Below are positions 22,313-33,888 of a stretch of DNA of 64,000 nucleotides, one piece after another. The notes below the pieces were generated by a model that saw nothing but the letters and a program-made list of their open reading frames with translations, did not search any database and had not been told where the DNA came from. Position 1 is the stretch's first letter. The number at the start of each line of letters is the position of its first letter. The DNA is from Cladosporium sp. IMV 00045 (taxonomy: Eukaryota; Ascomycota; Dothideomycetes; Cladosporiales; Cladosporiaceae): positions 1-64,000 of the forward strand of contig MSJI02000517.1 of assembly GCA_001931905.2 (NCBI GenBank), read 5' to 3'. The translations under genes and the position numbers were made by a program.

Positions 22313-23807
22313 TCAAATCTTCTTCTCCACCTTCAAATCCGCCTTCGCTTGCCCGGGCTTGCTGTACAACCACAGCGCGACAAAAGCCAACCAGCCCGCG
22401 ACGGTGACCCAAATGCCGCTGATCCAGGGGTAGGCGCCCGTGATGACGTAGCTGCGCGGGTACTCGTCGTGCGCGAAATGGCGGACGGTGACTGTGCGCT
22501 TCTCCTCGATGTTGGTGAGGAAGGGGCGGCGGTACTCGACGAAGAAGTTGAAAATGCCGTGCTGGTCGGGGAGCTTGAAGGTTTGCGTGTAGACGGTGCT
22601 GTTGGCGGTGGTGCGTGCTGGGATCAGGTTGAGGCGATGGAAGGGCGAGAGCATGCTGAATTCAAGCTGGACGTTGTCGCCGGTGGCGGGCTTGAAGGGC
22701 GCCCAGTGCGTGCCGGTCCATTCGGAGAGCTCGATGGAGTAGTAGACGTCGTTTTTGATGCGGTAGATTTCGGGGTTGACGTCGATGCCGGTCAGGGTGA
22801 CGTCGGTGGTGCTGTTGGCGGCGTCTTTTTGGGAGCCCTCGTTGAGGAAGTGGGTGATTGGGCCGGACTTGAGGACACCGGCTTCCTTGAAAGTCCAGGC
22901 AGTGAGCTTCTGGGCGAAAGCACGGTTGCTGGTCTTGGACGCGGGCTTGTCAGAGCCAGCGAGTTTGACGGACGCATCGAACCAGGCGTCCTCGAGAGCT
23001 TCGCTGCTGCCGAGAACGGAGAGACGCGCACTGTTGACTGCCTGGAAAGCGGTCACGAGACTGATCTGGTTGCCGGTTGCGAAAGGATCTTCAGCACCCT
23101 CGGCGTCATCCTTCGGGTTGTAAACGTATGCAGTCTCAGGCGCGCGCAGAACAGGCGACAGAAGCGGGCTGGCGTTTCCGAGAACCTGGGCAACGGCGCG
23201 GGGCAGAGCCACAAGACCTTCGACCGAGAAGTAGTTCCTGATATCCTTGCGCACGAACTCCGTGGAGGGCAGAAGAAGCACGTCGTGTTTCTCGTTGGCG
23301 CTCTTCGTGTCGTGATTGAAGTGATCCACCACCAAGCTCGTTCTGTCCTGAGGCAATTGGATGTCCAATTCTAGCAAAAGGCTGTTGATCGCGCTCGGGG
23401 TGCCGCTCTCGCCCGACAAGGTGAGGAGGACGTTGGAGCCGGCATTGACGAAATCGACAATGAGGTTGGGTGTCAATGCGGGACCGAGACCCTTTGACTT
23501 GGTGGGAAGCAGGAGGAGGTGCGAGTAGGCGGGTACGCCGTGTTGGAAGAGGGAGAGCGAATTGTCTTTGGCGGCGCGGAACGTGAGCTGGAAGCCTCTT
23601 GCTGTGATGGCGAGTCAGTCAAACGATTCAATTGAGCATTAACTCAACGCAATGCTGCTGCTTACACTGAAGGTCGTTCCAGAAAGTGGTGTACTTCCCT
23701 CTGTCGGCCTCATCGTCAACGACAACGAGCAAATTGCTACCAGCAGCCGACAGAGCCGAGACAAAGCTCAACAGGCCCAGAAAGAGACCCAAGAATATCG
23801 ATCGCAT
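22313..23807 (-). CDS. WBP1: oligosaccharyltransferase 48 kDa subunit (OST48 / Wbp1)
   Basis: Two exons: 23666-23807 and 22313-23601, intron 23602-23665 (64 bp, gtaagc...cacag), 476 aa. A signal peptide MRSIFLGLFLGLLSFVSAL leads into NLLVVVDDEADRGKYTTFWNDLQ and, across the junction, SRGFQLTFRAAKDNSLSLFQHG. The luminal domain contains LIVDFVNAGSNVLLTLSGE and FAVEF-type blocks common to the subunit, and KNDVYYSIELSEW later on. A membrane helix near the C-terminus (YPWISGIWVTVAGWLAFVAL) is followed by a short Lys-rich cytosolic tail (KADLKVEKKI) that fits a KKxx-like ER retention signal. It is an essential part of N-glycosylation in the ER. It shares a 265-bp divergent promoter with the complex I subunit. 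Confidence 0.95.
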
Positions 23808-24072
23808 TGTGTTTTGTGAATGTCGCGACTAAAGAGAGAAGAAACCAAGTCGCCGTCCAAACATCCCCAAAGCGAGACGACGTAGTGCAAGTTGGAGCTA
23901 CGTGGTCGCGCGGCTTGATTTCCGCACACCTAGAGCAGCAGGCATTGGCTTCACGAACAACCTCCGCCGACTGCAATCGAGCTGGGCACGCCTATACCGC
24001 GAACGACTTGCACAGACCATTCCTTTTGCTTCACCCACGACACCACACAACACCCACATATCTCAGTTCGCC

Positions 24073-24493
24073 ATGGCGCCCGTCACATTCTGGGAGTCTC
24101 CCCGAAAGTACATCACCTGGGCCTCGCGCCACAAGCCCGCCATTCTGTGGGCTCTGGTCATCGGCAGCTTCGGTCCTCTGATTGTGGTATGCAACAACTC
24201 TGGAGATCTGGGAGAGCAGGTCGCACGTGAAACTCGAAAGCGAAATGCTAAAGAACTATTGCAGGCCACCGTCCCGCCTCTCCGCGAGCGCCTCGGCGAC
24301 CCTAACAGAAAGGCCATTCCTCTCACATACCCGGGTAAGCGGAAACACCACAGAACGGAGAGATTTGCAAGAGCATGGAAGGGAGGAAACTACAATTTGC
24401 AGTAAAATATCGGCGAGGAATCGAGACCGAGACTAACAACATGCGACAGTCCCCAAGGGCCCCCGCCAGATACCCCAAGGCTACGACGACTAA
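24073..24493 (+). CDS. NADH:ubiquinone oxidoreductase 9.5 kDa subunit
   Basis: Three small exons: 24073-24186, 24265-24334 and 24450-24493 (introns 78 and 115 bp), 75 aa. The protein reads FWESPRKYITWASRHKPAI, then a single membrane helix (LWALVIGSFGPLIV), then ATVPPLRERLGDPNRKAIP and a YPVPKGPRQIPQGYDD end. This order matches the 9.5 kDa accessory subunit of complex I known from Neurospora, which lies in the inner mitochondrial membrane. No exon exceeds 40 codons, so the gene is easily missed without splicing. All junctions preserve frame. Start is the first ATG after the leader and gives the expected length. Confidence 0.92.
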
Positions 24494-24876
24494 GCGAGGA
24501 ACACACGCGGAAAGGAACAGAGTCATTAGAACGAGCGCAAGAGAGGAGCGAAAGCATACACGTCGAGCCTGCTGCGAGAAATGCAGAGGCACAGGATCCA
24601 AATGGCGCACATATGAAGAGTGCGAAGATTACCCCAGCGCGAAACCTGAGGCTAGATGCTATTTACTTGTTGTATAAACTACGCGCCGTGGAAAGGAAGG
24701 CGATATATCAAGATACCACTCGTGTCGAGTGTCATTGCGATTTCCAACAATTACTCAGGTACAGATTTCACCATTCCTATTGACATTGATGACTACCTTT
24801 CTCGAGCAGGTAGCGTTCCACTGGGCAACCACACTACAAAAAAGCATCACCACCCAAAATCAAAACACACCAACTC
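24494..24876. other. convergent spacer
   Basis: 383 bp between the 3' ends of the complex I subunit gene and the leftward SDR gene. Nothing but presumed 3' untranslated sequence is visible. Confidence 0.5.
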
Positions 24877-25800
24877 TCAAATCCCATGTCTCCCCAGCTC
24901 CCTCTGCGTCCATTCCCACAACTCCCGGCCCAACCCCTCATCCCGCGCCGCCCTCGTCAACCCCCCCTCCACCCCAACCGGCTCATAAAACGCCCCATTC
25001 CTCACCTTTCCCCGCCCCGCCGTCGCAGCCCAAAGCTGATTCCACACACACTGCTCAACCGGCACTCTCGTCCCAAACGTGGTAAGCCAGACAAACCAGC
25101 GATTGAAAAGCCCCAAACCCGTCACGAGCCCCGTGAACGCCACACCAGGATGCACCGACACAGTCGTGATAGACGAATGTCGCTTCGCCAGCTCACGCGC
25201 GTAGAGCAGGTTCGCCAGCTTGCTCTGCCCGTAGCGGTACCAGTCGCTGAGGACGTGGATGGGTGAGAGGTTTGCTTGCGGGGTGCGCAGGGTGGGGAAG
25301 GCTATGGACGAGGCGAATTTGTAGCCGAGCGAGGTTGTGAAGATGACGCGCACGTCGGCGCCGGTTTGGGCGGTGTTTTCGAGGAGGGGGAGGAGGAGGT
25401 TTATCAGTGCGGCGTGCCCGAGGTGGTTGGTTCCGAATTGGATTTCGTAGCCTTCCTTGGTTTGGCCGGGCGGGAGCGCCATGATGCCTGCGTTTGCGAA
25501 GAGGAGGTCGAGACGTTGCGTGGCTGAGAGGAGGGTTGTGGCGGCGGATTTGATGGAGGTGAGGGAGGCGAGGTCGGCGGGGATGAAGGTTAGGGGGACG
25601 GAGGGGTGGGTGGTTTTGACGTGGGCGATGAGAGAGTCGGCGGAGGTTTTAGAGCGGCCCGTGAAGTAGATGTGCGAGGGGGAGTGGGCGGCCAGGTTGA
25701 GGATTGTTTCTCGCCCGAGGCCGGCGGTGCCGCCTGTTATGAGGATGACTTTGTCGGTGAGAGGGAGAATGGAGGTGGTGGGGTTGAAGGTGTTTGACAT
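24877..25800 (-). CDS. short-chain dehydrogenase/reductase
   Basis: Single exon, 307 aa from the ATG at 25798-25800; a longer frame adds 13 residues but the internal Met directly precedes the conserved core. The cofactor motif is VILITGGTAGLGRETILNLA (TGxxxGxG), followed by YFTGRSKTSADSLI, where the Arg suggests NADP preference. The ADLASL element, LFANAGIMALPPG (NAG motif), TTSLGYK and the catalytic YGQSK (YxxxK) follow in order. The organisation is that of retinol-dehydrogenase-like SDRs common in fungi. It heads a group of redox and transport genes (25-35 kb) and is divergent from the DHA2 pump. Substrate unknown. Confidence 0.9.
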   Translation of the reverse strand: MSNTFNPTTSILPLTDKVILITGGTAGLGRETILNLAAHSPSHIYFTGRSKTSADSLIAHVKTTHPSVPLTFIPADLASLTSIKSAATTLLSATQRLDLLFANAGIMALPPGQTKEGYEIQFGTNHLGHAALINLLLPLLENTAQTGADVRVIFTTSLGYKFASSIAFPTLRTPQANLSPIHVLSDWYRYGQSKLANLLYARELAKRHSSITTVSVHPGVAFTGLVTGLGLFNRWFVWLTTFGTRVPVEQCVWNQLWAATAGRGKVRNGAFYEPVGVEGGLTRAARDEGLGRELWEWTQRELGRHGI

Positions 25801-26726
25801 GATGAGACGATGATGCTGATGCCTTACGGAGAGGATCAAGCAGACGTTGGTAGAAGATGGTGAAGGACTATGTAGATAGATTGGAATGTGTTCTGTGGTA
25901 CCTCACACCCATATATACCTATTGATACCGTGAGGCACGCTTCATGATGATATTCCAAGATCCGTAATCCATCCTTCGAATGTGGTTGCCTGGTATCGAA
26001 GGTGCTTAGATCCATTATTCTATCTCACCAAGGACGTCCATTTGTTGTACCGAGATGTTGTCAGAAGTTCTGTGAAGCGGCCGCTTCGTCCGCTGGCGAC
26101 GGAGGAACGTTGGAGGTCGCCCGGAGAATTGGGCGTTTCTAAAATCCGCGTTGTCGAAGTGAACGACGGACCATTCATTCTTCCACCCATCGCACCGACC
26201 TGACTTCGTGCAATCATCGAGATGGCGAATATGGCTTTGTCCAGCGACCAGGCAGTGATGGAGGCTGTTGCATGGAGTGAAGGCTGAGATAAGGCTTGTT
26301 GAGCTTGTTGGCATTCCTCCCTGAGGCCTGCTGTTTCATCCACTGCATGTACCTGTTGGATCTGCGTACCAACATGCTGCGCGCACAGAAGCATGGAAAG
26401 GCCGCATTGACAGCCATGCATTTCAAGCTTCCGAAAATTCGGATACGCTGAATGGCTGCGGTAAGAGAATAACATTCAATACAATCGGCACCCTCTGCAT
26501 TCTCCGACGCAGCCTCACCAGCTCGGCCGTTTAGCAGCGTCTGACCCGAGCACCCAGCCAATGAGAGGCCGCCTTTGCTCGCCCAAAGCACCGCCCTGAC
26601 AGCTGAATGCATCTCTCGTGAGCGAGTATTAATATCTCACTTTCTCGTTGCAGAAGCCATGGCTTACCTCAAAAGCACATTTAATCGTAATCGTCTCGAC
26701 AACTCCCTTGTGGTGACGAGTTCAAG
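25801..26726. promoter_or_regulatory. divergent intergenic region, SDR / DHA2 pump
   Basis: 926 bp between divergent start codons. Several leftward frames overlap one another here with no recognisable domain. A shared regulatory region is plausible, but no binding site could be assigned with confidence. Confidence 0.4.
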
Positions 26727-28463
26727 ATGTCGACCACCGCTCTCACTGACAACACCAAGGCTGATGAACGCCTTGGTAGCTCCTCTTCTACCAACTACGA
26801 TGCCGAAATCAAGGAAACGCCCGAAGAGAGCAGTCCGGCGACAGAAGATAACGACGACGACGACGGTGAGAAAGCTGCAGACTACCCTCCTCCTGCCCAG
26901 GCTGCACTGGTCATGGTCTCTGTCCTCCTGGCTTTATTCCTCACTGCCCTTGACCGAACCATCATTGCGACAGCCATCCCTGCCATGACGGACGAATTCC
27001 ATTCACTGGACGATATCGGTTGGTACGGCAGTGCCTTCCTCCTGACCTCGTGCTGCTTCACGCTCTTCCTCGGTCGTGTCTACACCTTCTATTCGCCCAA
27101 ATATGTCTACCTCTCCCTCATTCTGATTTTTGAGATTGGCTCGGCAGTATGCGGCGCAGCGCCCAATTCTATTGCTTTCATTATCGGACGAGCAATACAG
27201 GGTGCTGGCTCGGCGGGCATGATGTCCGGAGGAATGGTGTTGCTGGTCAATACCTTGCCGCTCGCAAAAAGGCCATTGTGGATGGGAGCTGTCGGCGCCA
27301 CTTTTGGCATTGCCAGTGTTGTCGGCCCTTTGCTTGGAGGCGCTTTTACCTCCAATGTGTCCTGGAGATGGTGCTTCTACATCAATCTTCCCATCGGTGC
27401 CGTCACAATGCTCGCAATCATGCTGCTGCTGAAGAACATGGAGCCGTTCAAGAAAGGCCTCAACACCAAAGACAAGCTGCTCCAACTCGATCCTCTCGGT
27501 ACCTTCTTCCTCCTCCCCTGCCTAGTCTGCCTCCTCCTCGCCCTGCAGTGGGGAGGCAGTAGTCTAGCCTGGTCGAACGGCAAGATCATAGCCCTCCTAG
27601 TCCTCTTCGGCGTCCTCATGATCGCCTTCATCGTCGTACAAGTCACCACTCAAAAAACCGCCACCATCCCCGCAGCCATCGTCAAAAACCGCAGCATGCT
27701 CGCCGGCTGCTTCTTCGTCTTCAACGTCGCAGCCAGCATGATGCTCATGGTCTACTTCATCCCCATCTGGTTCCAAGCCGTCAAGGGCGTCTCAGCCGTC
27801 GAGTCCGGCATCCGAACCATCCCAATGGTCCTCTCCCTCGTCCTCGGAACGATCGTCTCCGGTGCCCTCACGAGCAAAATCGGCTACTACACGCAATTCG
27901 CCTACTTCTCCGCCATCGTCATGCCCGTCGCCGCAGGCCTCATTTCCATATGGAAAGTCGACACCGGCCACGGCGAGTGGATCGGTTATCAAGTTTTGTA
28001 CGGTTTCGCGCTCGGTTTGGGCATGCAGCAGGCCAATTTGGCCGCGCAGACGGTTCTCAAGCGCGCCGACGTGCCCACTGGATTGGCTTTGACCGTGTTT
28101 GCGCAGACGATGGGAGGCGCGATTTTCATCTCCGTCGGGCAAAACGTCCTCACCTCCAATCTGGTCAAGGGCATTACTCAGATCGTCACTGATATTGATC
28201 CGGAGAGTATCGTCAACACCGGTGCTACTGATTTGAGGGAATTGGTTCCGGCGGAGCTGCTGCCTGATGTTCTTGAGGTGTACAATAATGCTCTGCGACA
28301 AGTGTTTCTGATTTCTGCGGGCATGGCTGCGGTTTCTGTAATTGGTGCGCTGGGCTTGGAGTGGAAGAATGTGAAGAAGACTGAGGAGAAGGCTGGAAGC
28401 GGGAAGGTTGATTCCAAAGATGTCGAGAAGGATGCTGAGAAAGATGAGGCAACTGCTGTGTAA
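26727..28463 (+). CDS. MFS drug efflux transporter, DHA2 (14-helix) family
   Basis: Intronless, 578 aa. After an acidic N-terminal tail of about 55 residues, the membrane part has roughly 14 hydrophobic helices. Family motifs are visible: [20 protein letters not shown] after helix 1, [40 protein letters not shown] (motif B) and [18 protein letters not shown] (antiporter motif C), followed by [16 protein letters not shown]. The C-terminal tail is Lys/Glu-rich. Relatives export toxic compounds or secondary metabolites across the plasma membrane by proton antiport. The gene sits between an SDR and an epoxide-hydrolase-like enzyme, which suits export of a product or xenobiotic, but the substrate is not deducible. 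Confidence 0.93.
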   Translation: MSTTALTDNTKADERLGSSSSTNYDAEIKETPEESSPATEDNDDDDGEKAADYPPPAQAALVMVSVLLALFLTALDRTIIATAIPAMTDEFHSLDDIGWYGSAFLLTSCCFTLFLGRVYTFYSPKYVYLSLILIFEIGSAVCGAAPNSIAFIIGRAIQGAGSAGMMSGGMVLLVNTLPLAKRPLWMGAVGATFGIASVVGPLLGGAFTSNVSWRWCFYINLPIGAVTMLAIMLLLKNMEPFKKGLNTKDKLLQLDPLGTFFLLPCLVCLLLALQWGGSSLAWSNGKIIALLVLFGVLMIAFIVVQVTTQKTATIPAAIVKNRSMLAGCFFVFNVAASMMLMVYFIPIWFQAVKGVSAVESGIRTIPMVLSLVLGTIVSGALTSKIGYYTQFAYFSAIVMPVAAGLISIWKVDTGHGEWIGYQVLYGFALGLGMQQANLAAQTVLKRADVPTGLALTVFAQTMGGAIFISVGQNVLTSNLVKGITQIVTDIDPESIVNTGATDLRELVPAELLPDVLEVYNNALRQVFLISAGMAAVSVIGALGLEWKNVKKTEEKAGSGKVDSKDVEKDAEKDEATAV

Positions 28464-28951
28464 ATGGGCATGGTATGGTACCTTGATAGATCGGATGGCA
28501 TCATGTGTTTGGCTCTTTATTTTTCAGATCGTTGGACCCTCTCAGATAGATAGATGTGTTACGAATAACGTTCTGCTCTGTTAATGAAAACCAATAATTG
28601 TTTTTCGAAATCTTGGTCCCTTTTGTTCAGTCAGCAAGTATCTAGTATTTCCTGTGCTAACCCAGATGTCAAGTGTATGTCAGCACCATTTTTCGGATCA
28701 AAGGTGCTGTCGTTCAGCATCCACCGGCAACGATTGATCGGTGTCAATTTTGTCCGCCAACCTTTGCCCCTCCATCCAACAACTCCCCTCAGCCGAATAC
28801 GCCGACGCATCACCTCAGATATATATCTTTGCTGACCATCACCTGCAAAACAACTATAAATACAAATGATCCATGGGTGATCAATATAATCAGTGAAGAA
28901 TCTCAAATCAATCTTAGACCTCATCATACTTTTTTTCATCAGATCATCATC
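28464..28951. other. intergenic spacer
   Basis: 488 bp between two rightward genes. It should include the 3' end of the pump transcript and the promoter and leader of the hydrolase. The frame of the hydrolase stays open upstream to 28673, but that part lacks family features. Confidence 0.45.
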
Positions 28952-30115
28952 ATGGCCAACCCCACCCTCCCAAATGGAGAAGGTCTCCCACCATTGCCTC
29001 TACCAGAAGGCATCACCGAAGACTACATCGACTGCACGTCCTCCTGCGGGCTCAACTTCCACATCCTCCAATCCGGCAAGAAAACCAACCCTCTCATCCT
29101 CTTCTGCCACGGCTTCCCGGAACTCGCCTTCTCATGGCGGAAGATCCTCCCCTCCATCGCCTCCCAAGGCTACTACTGTGTAGCAATGGACCAACGAGGC
29201 TACGGCCGCACCACAGGCTGGGAACAAAAACCCTACCACGAAGTCGACCTGAACGAATACACGCTCACCAACCTAGTCCGCGACCTGGTCTGCCTCGTGT
29301 ACGGCCTGGGCTACACCACCGTCCACACCATAATCGGACACGACTTCGGCGGCGTCTCTTCCGCCATGACCGCTCTCATGCGCCCCGACATATTCAAATC
29401 GACCATCCAAATGTCCCACCCGCACCACGCCCCTCCCACGCCCCTCGACCCCCCCAAACCACCCATCCAAACCGCCCTCGCCTCCCTCGACCCGCCCCGC
29501 AAACACTACAAATGGTACAACTCCACCCCCACCGCAGCTTCCGACTGGTTCAACCCGCCGCAAGGCCTGACCGAATATCTGCGAGGCTACTTCCACCTGA
29601 AATCCGGCGCGTGGGAACCGAACAAACTCGCCCGTCCCCTCACGTCCTGGTCCGCGGAGGCCCTGGCGCAAATGCCGGAGTACTACATCATGCCCCTTTC
29701 CGAGGACTTCCCGGCAACCATAGCCCGTAACATGCAGGACGAAAACCCCAAAGCCACAGAACCCTGGCTGCCCACCTCCGACCTCGCCGTCTACGTCTCC
29801 GAATGGACCCGCACGGGCTTCCAAGGCGCTCTGAACTGGTACCGCGCGCAAACTGGCAGCACCCCGCAGAGCAGGAAGGATTTGTTCCTCATGGCGGGGA
29901 GGAGGATTGAGGTTCCGGTCGCTTTTGTGAGTGGGAAGTGCGATTGGGGGAATTTTCAGCAGCCGGGGGCGTTGGAGAGTTATGAGGATGGCGAGGTGGT
30001 GGGGGAGGGGTGCTGGAGGGGAAGCACGTTGGTGGAGGGCGCGGGGCATTGGGTTATGCAGGAGAAGCCCGAGGAGGTTATTGAGGCGGTAGGGAGGTTT
30101 TTGGAGGGGTTGTGA
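28952..30115 (+). CDS. epoxide-hydrolase-like alpha/beta hydrolase
   Basis: Intronless, 387 aa, starting at the ATG at 28952 right after a pyrimidine-rich leader. The fold order is clear: LILFCHGFPELAFSWRKIL (HGxP oxyanion motif), YYCVAMDQRGYGRTTG, then the nucleophile elbow TIIGHDFGGVSS with Asp as nucleophile, and near the C-terminus GAGHWVMQEKPEEV with the catalytic His. The Asp nucleophile and HGFP motif are those of soluble epoxide hydrolases. The acid residue and the cap tyrosines are probably in VSGKCDWGNF and the LRGYFHLKSG region, which I have not proven. Third positions are strongly C-rich in the first two thirds and G-rich at the end. Likely role: opening epoxides in detoxification or secondary metabolism. 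Confidence 0.88.
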   Translation: MANPTLPNGEGLPPLPLPEGITEDYIDCTSSCGLNFHILQSGKKTNPLILFCHGFPELAFSWRKILPSIASQGYYCVAMDQRGYGRTTGWEQKPYHEVDLNEYTLTNLVRDLVCLVYGLGYTTVHTIIGHDFGGVSSAMTALMRPDIFKSTIQMSHPHHAPPTPLDPPKPPIQTALASLDPPRKHYKWYNSTPTAASDWFNPPQGLTEYLRGYFHLKSGAWEPNKLARPLTSWSAEALAQMPEYYIMPLSEDFPATIARNMQDENPKATEPWLPTSDLAVYVSEWTRTGFQGALNWYRAQTGSTPQSRKDLFLMAGRRIEVPVAFVSGKCDWGNFQQPGALESYEDGEVVGEGCWRGSTLVEGAGHWVMQEKPEEVIEAVGRFLEGL

Positions 30116-30596
30116 GGTGAAGTTAGGGAGGGAGAGGGGGGTTGTGAGGTGGCTAGATTTGTGTTGGACTGTTTGTTTATGCTGGTTTAGGCAATGTGTT
30201 GTTCGTTTGAGGAGAGGTGATGTGAGTCAAGCGATCGGAAACTGTTGGAAAATAGTAACCAACGCACTTACATTAAGATAGTCTTTCGTACTGCATGCAA
30301 GTCTCCAGTAATTGATTATCAAGGCGCAACATTACGGTTTCGTATTTGGAGATCTCGACGGAAGGGAAGGAATCAGCCCAATGTGATAACGATTGTTGTT
30401 CGAACTTTAATCAACGCTGTATTGCTGCGAACTTCAACCAGGCGGCCAACAACGCTTTCGTAATCACCGACGAGCAATCTGGTTGTGGAAGAAAGTGACA
30501 TGAAACGAAAGAAGTGCACGCTCTGTCAAGACTTCGAATGAATGTGCTTGCTCAAACCCGCTATACGCTAGACTACCAAACCCACATGACATCGCA
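30116..30596. other. convergent spacer
   Basis: 481 bp between the 3' ends of the hydrolase and the FAD oxidase. No supported gene. Confidence 0.5.
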
Positions 30597-32695
30597 TCAA
30601 GGCTCATAATCCGGACCCTCAGCCTCATAAAGCTTCGGGCTGTCATTAACGCAAAGCCTACCATTCTGATCCGGCAGACCACTCTCAGTGCGAACCTCAA
30701 AGAACTCCGAGCCCACACCTGTGTGCGCATAGAACAAATGGTAAGGGTCATAGCGCTGCTTGATCTCCAACAGACGAGGGTAGTAGCTACCGAAGAAAGC
30801 CCACTGGAAATCCGGCTCGAGGTAGTCGCTCTCGCTCATGTATGTGCCGCCGCCGGGGGTGATGTCACGCCACTGCTGCATGGGGCCGTAGGTGAAGTTG
30901 TGGCGCTGCTCGAGTTGGTGTTCGGCGCTCTCTTCGAGGTCGACGATGGTGGCGGTGATAAGGAAGCCGATGGCGGAGCGCCAGGCGGGGTTGACGGAGT
31001 TGTCGGGAGAGTAGCCGCGCTCGTAGCTGGGGGCGATGTTGTAGCCGATGATCACGACGCCGTTGTTCAGGCCCTCGGAGAAGACGTCCCACGTGGTGTT
31101 CCAGAGGGTCTCGTTTTCGAAGTTTTCGCGGGGGAACAGACGGGCGGAGGAGGCGGCGCCGTGGGTGTTGACGTCCTCAACAGGGAAGGACGCGTTGTAG
31201 GCGTCGTAGAAGCCGTTGTAAGTCTCCCACTTGGGGTTGACAGGGATGTTCAGCTCGGCCATAGTCTGGAGCCACGGCTCGAGGATTGCTTGGGCTTCTT
31301 CGAGGGTCTTGTTGGGAGCGAAGTACGGCTGCATAATAAATCTCTTGCTCTCGCCAGGCCAGACCTGGAAGTAGGAGTAGATGCCGTTATCGGCGCCAGT
31401 CGGGAAGGTCTCGAAGTAGGCTTTCAGACCAGCCTCGAAGGCTTCGTTGGTGATGTTGGGGCCAGCGGCGACATCCCATGATGCTGCCGTAACAGGAACA
31501 TCGTAGAAGACTCTGGTGATGACGGAAGTGACAATACCAAAGGTACCGCCACCGCCACCACGCAAAGCCCAGAAGAGATCAGAGTGTTGATCCTTGTTGG
31601 CCGTGACGAACTTGCCGTCGGCGGTAACAACTTCGAGACCCAAGACATGGTCAGCACCCAAGCCCCAAAGGCTGCTAACAGGTGAGTGACCTCCACCCTG
31701 GACCCAGCCACCCATAGGACCGACAGTGGGACACTCGCCACCCATGGCAATCACGCCAAAACTATCGGCTGCGGCATACAGTTCAAAGCCTTGAATGCCA
31801 ACGCCAGACTTGATGGCAGGTCCAGTGTAGTCACTGTCTTGGTATTCAGAAAGGAAGGCAACCTCCTTCATGTGGTGCGTCCAAACACTGAGCGAGCCGG
31901 CACCACCTGACTTTCCAACAAAGTCATGGCCGGTGTTCTTGACGACGAGGCGAATGCCAGTGTTACGGGCGAAGTTGACGGCCAGCTGTACTTGAGCGAC
32001 AGTGGTGACATTGACGACGTAGACAGGGTAACCACCCTGTTCACAGGTGCCAGTGACGTCGAAGAGCGATGGTGGTTGACATGTCATGCCTTGGTACAAA
32101 GGCGTGAGCATCTCAAGGGGGTCGTCCAAGCTGTGGATGCATTAGCGTCGAAAATCAAGGCGTTCTTATCATGCTAAACTTACTGTGCGAAAGGATCGTT
32201 CCATCTTTCGGTCAAGGCCTGGCAGGCAGAAGAATTTGCCGATGCGTGCGAGTCGTAGCAGACGTGCGCTTGCGGTGCAGGCTTGAGGAGAGCATTGTTC
32301 GTGACGGCATTCAATGCATTCCAATCCTGCGAGGAAGGCCAAGCTGCATCACCAGGGAACACTTTGCAGTTGTTAGGGCCCTGAAGTGTGATTTCGCTAG
32401 ACTCGCTTGTGGGCTTGTCTCTTTCAAGGTCTGCAAAGCGAAAAAGGTCGCCGGTGCTGTTGTGACCTTGCAGTAGCTCCTCCACAGATCGGACATCGTC
32501 AGAAGAAAGGTGCTTTTCTTCCGATCCGAATAGAGGAACGCAGCCGCTGGCATCCTGCTCGAGTGTCGGGTAGTCAAGACCGCGTGTCACCAAGTCATCC
32601 AAATGCACGCGAGTCCTCTCCTCAAGTGGAGGGAGATGCAAAGCCGTTGTAACAGATGCAACGCCCAAGGTCGCCGACACAAGAGTTGAAAGCAT
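30597..32695 (-). CDS. secreted FAD-linked oxidase (berberine-bridge / isoamyl alcohol oxidase type)
   Basis: Two exons: 32184-32695 and 30597-32130, intron 32131-32183 (53 bp), 681 aa. The start at 32695 begins the signal peptide MLSTLVSATLGVASVTTAL; a frame 11 codons longer is open. The first 170 residues include NCKVFPGDAAWPSSQDW, as in fungal VAO/PCMH oxidases. The junction reads NDPFAH|LDDPLEMLTPLYQG. The FAD domain has VYVVNVTTVAQVQLAVNFA, then VVKNTGHDFVGKSGGAGSL, where the His is the expected flavin attachment residue, and GGWVQGGGHSPVSSLWGLGAD. WALRGGGGGTFGIVTSV follows. The C-terminal berberine domain ends near YDPYHLFYAHTGVGSE. Members oxidise alcohols, sugars or pathway intermediates outside the cell; the substrate here is open. 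No cysteinyl flavin site was seen. Confidence 0.92.
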
Positions 32696-33888
32696 TTTGT
32701 CGATTTGCAGCGAGAGGTGCTGGTGCAAAGACTTTCACTTTACCGCAGATGCTCTGCTTTTATCCATGAGCTTTTGAAAGCCGTGCATGGTGTCCAGAGG
32801 TGCAATCTCGGACTTTCGCCACCTTGCGACGGACACAATTGCCGGATCGCACCGGACGGAGAGCAGAAAGACCCTTCATGCAACTACATGGTTGATGCTT
32901 TAGGTCGATATTGATAGCTTGGCGAAGGATTTAGAGGATACAGGGCGTTGCGGCAGGGGCGCTCGGCATGGCAGTTCGAATCGCTCTCGCCGCCATTCAT
33001 GCCGGACATTCGATGCAGTATGTGGATATCAGGACGAGCTAAAAAGCGACGAAGATCTCATAGTTCACGCAAGGTTGGACGATTTGCATGAGCGACCGTT
33101 GATAGAAGTCGATGTGTTTGCCAGTATAAGATAAGTGTAGTCGCACCATGGAGTGTCGTCGTCGGAGGCTTCACCCGTCCCGGCCACGCACCGTGCCGAG
33201 TCCCAAAGAGGAAACGTGGAGGCCACTCGACACCCACAAAGTCCGGTGCACATACCTCAACGAGCATCGGTACGCTCTAAACATCCTTGACAGAGAGCGG
33301 AACATGGTCTTTGATGTCTTTGTCGAATTCATCCTTATTGCTCTGCCGCCATAGAAATTGTCGCGTGCCCCAGTCTTCAGCATCTAGGCCAAAAGTCTCT
33401 CCACAAGATCAGCTCTGAAGCCGTGCAGCCACACGCGATGGAGTCGAGGAAGTCCCTTCGATAGGACCGTTCATTGGCGCCATGACGGATGAAACCCCGG
33501 TGCCAGCGATAATAGACGCTATCGTCGAAGTCACCCATGCAAATGGTAAAATTCGACGTCTTTAGCCTCCGAACTGCCCAATGCGACAGCTCTTCTTCTT
33601 TCATGAATCCGAGACATGATCCATTAGCCAACCTTTGCACTTGGCCAGAATGCGAAGTGATCCTTTTGCTGCCAACTGGGCTGCGCTCCTTCGCATCATG
33701 TTGGCTCGTGTAGGTCGAGGTGCTGTGCATTTCTAAATGTGCGCTGGTCGCACCTCATTTAGTTCGACAATTGTCTCGCGTCCCCTGCCTGTGGGCTATC
33801 ACAGTCCCATACGGTGTTTGCTCCAGGCAATCCACGTGTCTACGGTCTGTCGAATGCATAACGGAACTTCTCCGACTCTCCCACCAGA
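32696..33888. other. divergent intergenic region
   Basis: 1.2 kb between divergent start codons of the FAD oxidase and the rhodopsin-domain gene. A leftward frame at 33377-33730 (117 codons) has mixed composition but no recognisable domain and no clear start context; it could be a relic. No other feature is supported. Confidence 0.4.

Noticed and set aside
22226..23374. 382-codon rightward frame
   Set aside because: It lies antisense to the well-supported OST48/WBP1 exon, and its composition (Gly/Val/Glu-rich) is what the opposite strand of a GC-rich coding frame produces.
29273..30049. 258-codon leftward frame
   Set aside because: Antisense shadow of the epoxide-hydrolase-like gene, Arg/Gly-rich and without a domain.
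30723..31481. 252-codon rightward frame
   Set aside because: Antisense shadow of the secreted FAD oxidase.
32940..33010. Possible tRNA because of a ggcagttcgaatcgctc T-loop-like sequence
   Set aside because: No matching acceptor stem, D-arm or anticodon arm could be drawn around it.
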